Shown here in pieces: positions 51,569-58,038 of a stretch of DNA of 58,038 nt; position 1 is the first letter of the stretch, and every line of letters begins with the position of its first letter. The stretch is taken from assembly GCA_002435825.1 (NCBI GenBank), contig DIVL01000027.1, positions 1-58,038 on the forward strand, read 5' to 3'. This DNA comes from Anaerolineaceae bacterium UBA6133. Its GTDB lineage: Bacteria; Chloroflexota; Anaerolineae; Anaerolineales; Anaerolineaceae. The notes below the pieces were generated by a model. The model saw only the letters and a list, made by a program, of their open reading frames with translations, ran no database searches and was not told the origin of the DNA. Made by a program: the position numbers and the translations under genes.

Positions 51569-52471
51569 CTAATTTGCTTTCTCAACATATTTTTGAGTGC
51601 GGATGATCCAGCGCGCGCTGGCATTCACAACAATGATCAACCCAAAAAGCACCACACCAGTTGCGAACAGAGCGCTTTCGTGGATGCCTGTGGCGTAATT
51701 GATTTCAACAGCTATGTTCCCTGTCAGCGTGCGGGCTTGCGAAAGGAAAAAAGTCAGCGGATTGCTCGAGAGAGGTCTGGGCATTATGGCTGAGTTACCG
51801 ATGACCATGATCATTGCCATCGTCTCACCCAAAGCCCGCCCCACTCCCAGGATCACACCAGCAATAATGCCAGACTTTCCGGCAGGCAGAATGACCCTGG
51901 TGATTGTCTGCCACTTGGTGGCGCCCAAAGCCAGGGAGCCGTGGCGATAGTTTTCAGGGACGGCACGGATGGCATCTTCAGCTATGCTGGCAATGGTGGG
52001 TAAAATCATGACTGCCAGGACAATTGAAGCCGCCAGCAAACCATAACCCGAGTTGCCGGGAACATTAATGTTCCTTATTAGGGGCACCAGAATCACCATA
52101 CCAAACAAGCCATATACCACCGATGGGATGCCTGCCAGGAGTTGCACAGCAGGACGAACCACAGCCTGAACGCCTGCTGGCGCAATTTCAGCTAAAAAAA
52201 TCGCACAGCCCAACGCCAGCGGCACTCCCAGTAGGATTGCTCCGAATGTCACAGATAGGGACCCGGCAATCATTGCCAGAATGCCATATTGGTCGATTCC
52301 TGGCCGCCAGACGGTCCCAAAGAGGATTTCACCAATCCCAAGTTCCGTCCAGGCTTCGATACTTTCCCGGAAAATAAAAAAACCGATCGCCAGCACGATA
52401 ATGATGGAAATGATAGCACTCGCAAACAAAATATACTTTACGACTTTATCAGCAATCATACGACCGGACAT
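51569..52471 (-). CDS. pstC: Phosphate ABC transporter permease PstC
   Basis: The permease has six membrane helices, with IGEILFGTVWRPGIDQYGILAMIAGSL and the EAA-like loop EDAIRAVPENYRHGSLALGATKWQT. These are diagnostic for PstC. I chose ATG 52471 (300 aa) because the longer open frame runs through the 12-bp hairpin at 52509-52540, which is better explained as an intergenic RNA structure, and the extra residues do not resemble PstC. An ATG four codons later is also possible. The ribosome-binding site is weak. Confidence 0.93.
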   Translation of the reverse strand: MSGRMIADKVVKYILFASAIISIIIVLAIGFFIFRESIEAWTELGIGEILFGTVWRPGIDQYGILAMIAGSLSVTFGAILLGVPLALGCAIFLAEIAPAGVQAVVRPAVQLLAGIPSVVYGLFGMVILVPLIRNINVPGNSGYGLLAASIVLAVMILPTIASIAEDAIRAVPENYRHGSLALGATKWQTITRVILPAGKSGIIAGVILGVGRALGETMAMIMVIGNSAIMPRPLSSNPLTFFLSQARTLTGNIAVEINYATGIHESALFATGVVLFGLIIVVNASARWIIRTQKYVEKAN

Positions 52472-52508
52472 AGGGTTACTTTGCTTTCCAAGCTCTTTCT
52501 TACCTGTA

Positions 52509-52540
52509 TGGGCGTCTCTGTAAGTTAGCAGAGACGCCCA
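52509..52540 (-). promoter_or_regulatory. Intra-operon hairpin between pstS and pstC
   Basis: A perfect 12-bp inverted repeat (TGGGCGTCTCTG / CAGAGACGCCCA) with an 8-nt loop lies 34 bp downstream of the pstS stop. No T-run follows on the minus strand, so it is better read as an mRNA-stabilising or partial-termination structure that keeps the binding protein more abundant than the permease. Confidence 0.75.
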
Positions 52541-52574
52541 TTTATTATAAATGTTACTGTTCCCAGTCACCGGT

Positions 52575-53432
52575 TTACTTTACAGAAATGTAGCCATCGT
52601 CAACGACGATTTTCTGACCAGCTTCACTCAGAATGAAATCCAGGAATGCTTTCACTGTGCCGGTAGGCTCGCCATTGGTCAGCATGTTGAGAGGACGCAC
52701 GATCGGGTAACTGCCGTCAGCCGCGTTTGGCTCGGTGGGAACGACGCCGCCAATGGTGATCGATTTGACCGTCTCGTCCAGGTAGCCGAACGACAAGTAG
52801 CCAATCGAATATGGTGTGGTGGAAACGGTAGTGCGGATTGAGCCGTTGGAAGGCTGCAAGATGGAGGATGCTGCGATCAAAACGTCTTCACCCATTACCA
52901 TTTCTTCAAAGGCGGCACGTGTGCCTGAACCTTCTTCACGAGAAACAAGGATAATGCTTTGATCTTCTCCACCAACATCCTTCCAATTAGTGATCTTGCC
53001 GCTGAAAATATCGCGCACCTGCTCGATAGTTAGATCACTGACAGGTGTATCAGGGTGGGTAACGATTGCGATACCATCACGGGCAATGACAAAGATTTTG
53101 AGGTTCGGGAATTCAAGCAGTTCAGATTCTTTGATCTCGCGGGATGCCATACCGATATCGGAAGTGCCTTCACCAGCCGCTTTGACGCCCACGCTTGAAC
53201 CGCCGCCCTGCACATCAATGCGTACACCAGCGTTTTCGGTCATGAAGGCTTCTGCCAATTTTTCAGCCAGAGGTTGAACGGTCGTTGATCCAGAAACAGA
53301 GACTGTAGAAGTTTCTGCTGTCGGCTCTGTGGTCGGAGCACCGGGCGTACTGGTGCTACTACAAGCAGCAATCAGCGCTGTGACCAAAAGAAGTGAAACT
53401 ACCAACAAAATACTTTTCTTAATGTTTTTCAT
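52575..53432 (-). CDS. pstS: Phosphate-binding lipoprotein PstS
   Basis: The 285-aa substrate-binding protein has a lipoprotein signal (ILLVVSLLLVTALIAACSS; the lipobox cysteine is about residue 24) and a Thr/Pro-rich linker. The binding domain has VSVSGSTTVQPLAEKLAEAF, GGGSSVGVKAAGEGTSDIG and REEGSGTRAAFEEMV, which hold phosphate. It delivers phosphate to PstCA at the outer face of the membrane. Pho-box-like repeats lie upstream and a stable hairpin downstream. Confidence 0.96.
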   Translation of the reverse strand: MKNIKKSILLVVSLLLVTALIAACSSTSTPGAPTTEPTAETSTVSVSGSTTVQPLAEKLAEAFMTENAGVRIDVQGGGSSVGVKAAGEGTSDIGMASREIKESELLEFPNLKIFVIARDGIAIVTHPDTPVSDLTIEQVRDIFSGKITNWKDVGGEDQSIILVSREEGSGTRAAFEEMVMGEDVLIAASSILQPSNGSIRTTVSTTPYSIGYLSFGYLDETVKSITIGGVVPTEPNAADGSYPIVRPLNMLTNGEPTGTVKAFLDFILSEAGQKIVVDDGYISVK

Positions 53433-53473
53433 TCAAAATTCTCCTCATATCTATTTTTTAATGCCCAGTAATG

Positions 53474-53513
53474 TTAACGGGTGAAGGTTAATTGCAGCTT
53501 AAGGATAAATTAA
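53474..53513 (-). promoter_or_regulatory. Pho-box-like direct repeats upstream of pstS
   Basis: TTAA tetramers occur at 53474, 53488, 53499 and 53510. The last three are exactly 11 bp apart, one helical turn, as in PhoP/PhoB boxes made of TTAA(C/G)-type direct repeats. The distance to the pstS start (42-81 bp) fits an activator site. This would make the operon inducible by phosphate starvation. Confidence 0.6.
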
Positions 53514-53566
53514 GGCATATTTAGGGTATTGCTATTAATCAAAATTCTGGCAGCCGTCTGCCGTGT

Positions 53567-53572
53567 TAGAAT
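53567..53572 (+). promoter_or_regulatory. -10 box of the DUF3048 gene (leaderless candidate)
   Basis: GTTAGAAT ends 8 nt before ATG 53581 and the spacer CATGCGTA has no ribosome-binding site. It lies in the divergent region with pstS. Confidence 0.45.
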
Positions 53573-53580
53573 CATGCGTA

Positions 53581-54798
53581 ATGGGCAATACACGTATTTT
53601 CAGGCGTTTTCTTTGGGGTGTTTTGGTTGTGCTGCTTTCCGGCTGCAGCTTAGTTGCCCCTGCCCCTAAGATTACCCCACTGGTCACGGATACACCCGCT
53701 ACCCCTACAATGAATCCCGAGCAAGCACTCACCAAGGCCGCCCAACAAGCCACCCCCACACCTATTCCGAGCCCTACCCCCTGGCAGGTGGTCACCCCGA
53801 CGTCTACCCTGAGGTCTATTCCAGCTCAGTCGGACACCACCAATCCTTTGACCGGGCTGGAGTTGGAGGACCCGGGTTTGCTTTGGGAGCGTCCGATCAT
53901 GGTCAAACTGGCTAACTGGCCTCAATCACTGCGCCCCTTCAACCAGATCGTGAACGCGGACATGGTATTTGAGTACTACATCGGTCATCAGATGAATCAA
54001 CTCCTGGCACTCTATTACGGTGCAGATGCCGCGAAAGTTGGACCTCTTGCACCAGGACAAGTGGTCGACGCGCGCCTTGCAAGGCGCTACCAGGCATCCC
54101 TGGTGGTTGCCAGCGCACCGCCGACCGTGGAAGGCGTGTTTGAGCAAACTTTGCCTGAAAGGGTTTTTTATCGCGGATATGTTCCCTGCCCGGGTATTTG
54201 CACGGAAACCGAGGCGCAGGGCGGAAATACGGTCGTGGATACCGCTGCCTTGCGTACTTTTATCGAATCCGAAGGCATCGAAACCGCCATTGAACGCTTG
54301 CCAGACCTCTATTTTGATAATAAAACCGAAAATTGGGATGAAAGCGCTCTTAGGGTCAGTTATTTGTATGCTGATTTTTCGGTGATGGATTGGCGATATA
54401 ACAAAATTTACGGCGGCTATGAGCTCTGGCAGGATTTTCAGCAGGCGGACGGCAGCTACACGCTGCGACAGACGTTCGACCGCGACAGTCAACAACCGGT
54501 GATCTTTGAGAACGTTTTGATCCTCCTGGCTGATTATATTCAATACAATCCTGCATTTTATGATATCGACTTTCGAGAAGGCGATAAGCAACAAGCAGCC
54601 ATCCTATTGCGCGACGGAATATTGACCCACGGCACATGGTTTGCCCCTGATATCAACCAGCCCTACCAGTTTTTTGACCTGCAAGGGGACCCTTACTACC
54701 TCAAACCAGGGCAGGCCTGGATCACTTTCGCCAGCACAACCTCAAGCGTTAACATGGTCGAAGAAGGCAGCTGGGATATTATTTTTGTGCCAAATTAG
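53581..54798 (+). CDS. DUF3048 (YerB-like) lipoprotein
   Basis: The protein (405 aa from ATG 53581) starts with a lipoprotein signal (RFLWGVLVVLLSGCSL) and a Pro/Thr-rich linker (about 25-80). The DUF3048 region follows: NPLTGLELEDPGLLWERPIMVKL, ADMVFEYYIGHQMNQLLALY and LARRYQASLVVASAPP in its first half, and YNKIYGGYELW and QYNPAFYDIDFREGDKQQA in the second. The biochemical role is unknown; it is anchored outside the membrane. It is convergent with the cadA gene and overlaps its stop codon by 4 bp. Confidence 0.85.
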   Translation: MGNTRIFRRFLWGVLVVLLSGCSLVAPAPKITPLVTDTPATPTMNPEQALTKAAQQATPTPIPSPTPWQVVTPTSTLRSIPAQSDTTNPLTGLELEDPGLLWERPIMVKLANWPQSLRPFNQIVNADMVFEYYIGHQMNQLLALYYGADAAKVGPLAPGQVVDARLARRYQASLVVASAPPTVEGVFEQTLPERVFYRGYVPCPGICTETEAQGGNTVVDTAALRTFIESEGIETAIERLPDLYFDNKTENWDESALRVSYLYADFSVMDWRYNKIYGGYELWQDFQQADGSYTLRQTFDRDSQQPVIFENVLILLADYIQYNPAFYDIDFREGDKQQAAILLRDGILTHGTWFAPDINQPYQFFDLQGDPYYLKPGQAWITFASTTSSVNMVEEGSWDIIFVPN

Positions 54799-56870
54799 GC
54801 AGTTTCTGCTTCAAATCTCAACGCCCGCAATCCGTTTAGGGTCACAATCAAAGAGATCCCGATGTCTGCGAATACCGCCATCCACAAAGGGGTCAGTCCA
54901 GCCATGGCGGCGATCGCCACCAAAATCTTGACCCCCAGGCTAACGACCACGTTCTGCCGTATCAGGCGATTGACCTGCCTTGAAAGTCTGACTGCAAATG
55001 GGAGTCGGCTGAGGTCATCATTCATGAGCACCACATCCGCGGTTTCGAGCACCTGCGCGTTGCCAGCGCCGCCCATTGCTACGCCAATATCGGCCTGCGC
55101 CAGGGCAGGCGAGTCGTTGATGCCATCGCCAACCATCACCACCTGACCAAACTCCAGCTTGAGATCATTGAGCTTGCTAAGCTTGTCGGCGGGGAGCAAG
55201 CTGGCAAAGATTTTATCCAGACCGACCTCACCAGCCACGCGCTCCGCCACGCCAGGATTATCCCCGGTCAGCATGACCGTTTGAATCCCTTGACCTTTCA
55301 GTTCTGCCAACACCTCTTTCGTGCCCGGACGGGGCTCATCCTGAACTGCAAGATACCCGATCACACGATCACCATCACAGATCAGCATGGTTGTTTGCCC
55401 CTGGCGTTCCGCGGCTTGGGAAGCGAGAATAATTTCCTCTGGTGTTTGGTGCTCTGCCAAAAAGAGCGGCAGGCTGCCTACGGTTGCCAGCTTGCCATTC
55501 AACATTCCCTGCTGACCGCGACCTTCAATCACCCGCAGTCCTTCAGCAGCAGGGTATCGGTTGAGCACCCCACGCGCCAGGGCTTCCTGCGTGACCGCAG
55601 TGCCCAGCGGATGGGTGCTGTGAGCTTCAAGAGAACTGGCTACAGCAACTAAATCATTGCAGGGTTCGCAGAGTCCTTCCCCCATGCAATCTGTCGCCTG
55701 CACCCTGGTCACAGCAGGTTTCCCGAGCGTCAGAGTGCCGGTCTTATCGAATGCTATCACCTTGCTGCTGGAAAGACTCTCCAGGAATATACCGCCCTTG
55801 AAGATCACGCCGGCTCTTGCCGCGCGGGTCAGACCGCTGACCATCGTAATGGGGGTGCTGATGATCAAGGCGCAGGGACAGCCAACCAGGAGTACCGAGA
55901 GGGCGCGGTGAAACCAGCCATAGCTTTCAGGGGTATTCCAAAAGTTCTGCTGAAAAACCAGTGTCGGAATGATAGCTACCAGGAAGGATATCCCGATCAC
56001 GATAGGTGTGTAAACTGAGGCAAAGCGGTCGATGTATTTCTCCTGGCGGGCTTTGTTCTCCTGCGCCTCCGTGACCATGGCAATGATGCGCTGAATGGTG
56101 GTGTCGGCCGCCAGGTGGCTGACACGCACCTCGAGGACTCCCTGCCCATTAATCGTACCCGAGAGGACTTCATCGCCAACGGTTTTTGGCACAAGGCGGC
56201 TCTCACCGGTGATGGGCGCCTGGTTGACCTCGCTGGAACCCCTGACGATAATGCCGTCCATAGGGAACCGCTCCCCTGCCCGCACCAAGACGCGGTCATC
56301 CACTTTGAGATCTTCAATCGGTACCAGCCGGTCTCCTTCCGCGGTCGTCAACAGGGCTTGATGCGGGGCGAGATCCGCAAATTCGGTCAATATCGCGCGG
56401 GCGTGATCGTTGGTGTATCCCTCAAGGGCTTCAGAAAGCGTGAATAAAATGACCATGATCAAGGCTTCGTGCGCCTCTCCAATGGCGACAGCACCGATGG
56501 ATGCCACAGACATGAGCACATTCATATTCAGGTTGCGTTCCTTGAAGAGACTGATGGCGCCATTTCTAAAAAACATCCAGCCAGAAACTGGTAAGACAGA
56601 AAACTGCAGAATCAACACGGCTGTCCGCGAAATACCCAAACGTTCAAGGAAGAAGGTCGCAAGCAGGAGGATCCAACCCGGTACGATGACTTTCAGGTCT
56701 GGCATCCGGAGAAAGTATCGCCAGAAGCCTTTGAAGTCCAGAATGCTTGATTTTTCAGATGGGTGATCGGAGGAGGTAAATGGACGGACTGGCGAAGCAC
56801 AATTCCCCGTGCAGGCACTTGCTGTCGTGTTTTCGATAGAAATTTGCGTATTCTTCTCGCTTTGGTTCAT
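54795..56870 (-). CDS. Zn/Cd/Pb P1B-type ATPase
   Basis: The protein (691 aa from ATG 56870) is a heavy-metal exporting pump. It has the CPC ion site in VGCPCALIISTP, phosphorylation motif DKTGTLTLG, SLEAHSTHPLGTAV, TGDNPGVAERVAGE and GDGINDSPALAQADIGVAM. The ending GISLIVTLNGLRAL is typical of CadA/ZntA pumps, in which the last helix carries an Asp (FADIG). It lacks an HMA domain; the N-terminus has only scattered cysteines (SACTGNCAS). Zn, Cd or Pb export is inferred from this and from the ArsR/SmtB-type regulator 23 bp upstream. The ATG at 56876 is an alternative, but 56870 has better spacing from AAGGA. Confidence 0.93.
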   Translation of the reverse strand: MNQSEKNTQISIENTTASACTGNCASPVRPFTSSDHPSEKSSILDFKGFWRYFLRMPDLKVIVPGWILLLATFFLERLGISRTAVLILQFSVLPVSGWMFFRNGAISLFKERNLNMNVLMSVASIGAVAIGEAHEALIMVILFTLSEALEGYTNDHARAILTEFADLAPHQALLTTAEGDRLVPIEDLKVDDRVLVRAGERFPMDGIIVRGSSEVNQAPITGESRLVPKTVGDEVLSGTINGQGVLEVRVSHLAADTTIQRIIAMVTEAQENKARQEKYIDRFASVYTPIVIGISFLVAIIPTLVFQQNFWNTPESYGWFHRALSVLLVGCPCALIISTPITMVSGLTRAARAGVIFKGGIFLESLSSSKVIAFDKTGTLTLGKPAVTRVQATDCMGEGLCEPCNDLVAVASSLEAHSTHPLGTAVTQEALARGVLNRYPAAEGLRVIEGRGQQGMLNGKLATVGSLPLFLAEHQTPEEIILASQAAERQGQTTMLICDGDRVIGYLAVQDEPRPGTKEVLAELKGQGIQTVMLTGDNPGVAERVAGEVGLDKIFASLLPADKLSKLNDLKLEFGQVVMVGDGINDSPALAQADIGVAMGGAGNAQVLETADVVLMNDDLSRLPFAVRLSRQVNRLIRQNVVVSLGVKILVAIAAMAGLTPLWMAVFADIGISLIVTLNGLRALRFEAETA

Positions 56871-56893
56871 TGTCATCCTTAATCAGGGTTTCC

Positions 56894-57199
56894 TCAGGAA
56901 TTCAGATGCAGACTGTGTTCGTAAGCCTGCTCCATCAGGTCGTGGATGTGTTCATCATTGATGCGATAATTCACCTGCTGACCTTCGCGTCTGGCGGTCA
57001 CGAAGCGCAGGTTGCGCAGGACGCGCAGCTGATGCGAGGTGGCGCTTGGGCTTAGCCCGCATTTCGCTGCCAGCTCACCGACGTTAGTCTCACCATCAAG
57101 CAGGACTGCAAGTAACTGCAAACGCGATGGATCAGAAAGTCCTTTAAAAGTGGCTGCCATACTGTTGAAGTCTGATTGAGTTGCAAGGCGTTTTTCCAT
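56894..57199 (-). CDS. ArsR/SmtB-family zinc-responsive repressor
   Basis: The 101-aa winged helix has the recognition region CGLSPSATSHQLRVLRNLRFV. Its last helix contains the exact alpha-5 metal site DxHx10HxxH (Asp and His in DEHIHD, then His and His in YEHSLH), as in SmtB/CzrA-type Zn(II) sensors. The alpha-3 site CxC motif is missing, so zinc or cobalt rather than cadmium/lead is the favoured signal. It is co-transcribed with the ATPase and preceded by a perfect palindromic operator. Confidence 0.93.
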   Translation of the reverse strand: MEKRLATQSDFNSMAATFKGLSDPSRLQLLAVLLDGETNVGELAAKCGLSPSATSHQLRVLRNLRFVTARREGQQVNYRINDEHIHDLMEQAYEHSLHLNS

Positions 57200-57212
57200 C
57201 TTTCCTCTGTTT

Positions 57213-57232
57213 ATATGAACAGTTGTTCATAT
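57213..57232 (-). promoter_or_regulatory. SmtB/CzrA-type operator
   Basis: ATATGAACAGTTGTTCATAT is a perfect palindrome with 9-bp arms and a 2-bp centre. It lies 13 bp upstream of the repressor start. TATTAT on the minus strand (about 57235-57241) is a candidate -10, which bound repressor would cover. Confidence 0.9.
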
Positions 57233-57286
57233 GTTCATAATACCACACAACCCAAAATTTTTCAACGGGGAAATCTTTTAGATTGG

Positions 57287-57865
57287 CTATTCGGGTTGAT
57301 ATTCAGCGATCGCTTGGGTCAGCGCCGCGGTCAGGCGGGCATCATCGATGGCATCATGGCTGTTTGGAATGGGAATCGAAAAGAACCTACCGGCAAATTC
57401 GAGCTTCTGGGATTTAAAGCCATTGTTGCGTGCGTTCCATTCACCATAAAAAGCCGCAAAGAGCTTCATCGCGCAAAATGCCTGGTTGGTTTCAATGCTC
57501 ATTGGCAATCCGTAAGCCTTATTTGTCTGGCGCAACAATCGCAAGTCAAAGTCGGCATTGTAGATACCAATCACCCTGCCCCTGAGAATGGCTTCCACAT
57601 CCGGCCAGACCTGAGTCCACACTGGGGCATCCTTGACCATCTCATCAGTAATGCCATTGACCGCACTGGATTCAGAAGGAATGGGCATGCCGGGATTCAC
57701 CAGAGTCTCAAACAGGGTTTCACCCCGAGAGTCCACTATCCCGATCTGAATGATTCGATCAGTTTGTCCAGTACCGGTGGTTTCTGTGTCCAAAAAGATA
57801 GGCTGCAGTTCGAGCACAGCTTGCGCGCGTTGGATGACCCTGGGGTGAGCAATTGGATAGGGCAT
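57287..57865 (-). CDS. DEDDh 3'-5' exonuclease (DnaQ-like)
   Basis: The 192-aa protein has the three Exo motifs of the DnaQ superfamily: FLDTETTGTGQTDRIIQIG, GIYNADFDLRLL, and the His-x4-Asp motif in SHDAIDDARLTAAL. The region between matches epsilon-type proofreading or RNase T-like enzymes. It lacks the C-terminal tail that binds the polymerase core and is shorter than PolC-type proteins, so it is probably a free-standing repair or RNA exonuclease. A TATAAT 15 nt before the ATG and a TGAGG ribosome-binding site give a very short leader. Confidence 0.9.
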   Translation of the reverse strand: MPYPIAHPRVIQRAQAVLELQPIFLDTETTGTGQTDRIIQIGIVDSRGETLFETLVNPGMPIPSESSAVNGITDEMVKDAPVWTQVWPDVEAILRGRVIGIYNADFDLRLLRQTNKAYGLPMSIETNQAFCAMKLFAAFYGEWNARNNGFKSQKLEFAGRFFSIPIPNSHDAIDDARLTAALTQAIAEYQPE

Positions 57866-58031
57866 AAAACCTCAAAAAGTATTATAACGCATCGCCATGA
57901 GTGTTCCCCCTGTGCTTCTTTCAATTTCTCACATGGATAAGGTAACATAAGTTTCGCACATTTAAAAAGGACATGGTCCTGAATCACTTGGTAGTATTTG
58001 TTAGACCCAAAAAACCAAAGGAGAAAGAACC

Positions 58032-58038
58032 ATGTCAG
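58032..58038 (+). CDS. Start of a further gene cut by the window end
   Basis: ATG at 58032 (codons ATG TCA G..) follows AAAGGAGAAAGAACC, a strong ribosome-binding site. Nothing can be said of the product. The 166 bp before it contain a small hairpin (AGGAC / GTCCT near 57970) and no other gene. Confidence 0.6.

Overview
The window (58,038 bp, moderate GC) reads as a chromosomal segment of an anaerobic or facultative bacterium, most likely Chloroflexota close to Anaerolineae. This placement is an inference from several traits: a zinc-ribbon threonine synthase, a YerB/DUF3048 lipoprotein, a repeat-rich surface protein ending in LPSILR, SelB, a dedicated GlnRS, and many TTG/GTG starts. There is no rRNA gene or other phylogenetic anchor.

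Left part (1-18 kb). A VTT-domain membrane protein and uridine kinase are transcribed divergently from a long rightward gene train. The train runs folD, 8-oxoguanine-deaminase-like amidohydrolase, carbamate kinase, threonine synthase-like enzyme, polyprenyl-phosphate-type glycosyltransferase, an unusual 489-aa beta-family PLP enzyme, a 188-aa unknown and a hydantoinase/dihydropyrimidinase. Three translationally coupled membrane proteins related to complex I/Mrp antiporter subunits follow, then a coiled-coil protein, selB and a phosphoglycerate-dehydrogenase-like gene. Deaminase, hydantoinase and carbamate kinase together suggest energy-yielding nucleobase or hydantoin breakdown.

Middle part (18-33 kb). 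This holds an L,D-transpeptidase, two structured 245-bp repeats, a PhzF-family gene, xpt-guaA, an MFS carrier, and a copper regulon (copA with a CopY/BlaI repressor and a perfect cop-box palindrome). A small GNAT, a Cof-type phosphatase and a secreted VWA-like/FHA membrane protein follow. Two tRNA-Ser genes, a NYN/OST-HTH protein and msrA complete it.

Accessory island (33.06-40.76 kb). This is the most unusual region. It is AT-richer and punctuated by four same-strand copies of one CAT-anticodon tRNA: an intact gene at the right end, a full-length copy with a 25-nt hairpin inserted in its T-loop, a 3' fragment carrying the same insertion, and a plain 3' fragment at the left end. They divide the region into three cassettes: (1) an unknown protein plus a PD-(D/E)XK restriction-like nuclease, (2) one giant secreted protein with about ten fibronectin-III-like modules, (3) a trypsin-like protease plus two small membrane proteins. 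No integrase is visible.

Right part (40.8-58 kb). glnS-psuK-psuG (pseudouridine breakdown), class II aldolase, an MFS carrier with a GT4 glycosyltransferase, an SDR oxidoreductase, pstSCAB with a Pho-box-like repeat and an intra-operon hairpin, and a DUF3048 lipoprotein lie here. A Zn/Cd P-type ATPase with its ArsR/SmtB repressor and palindromic operator, a DnaQ-like exonuclease and the first codons of another gene end the window. Two TIR-bounded mini-elements and one MITE with IS21-like multiple terminal repeats occupy the larger gaps.

Four genes (udk, ldt, the NYN gene, the DUF3048 gene) have a -10 box only 6-8 nt before the start codon and no ribosome-binding site, which suggests leaderless transcripts.
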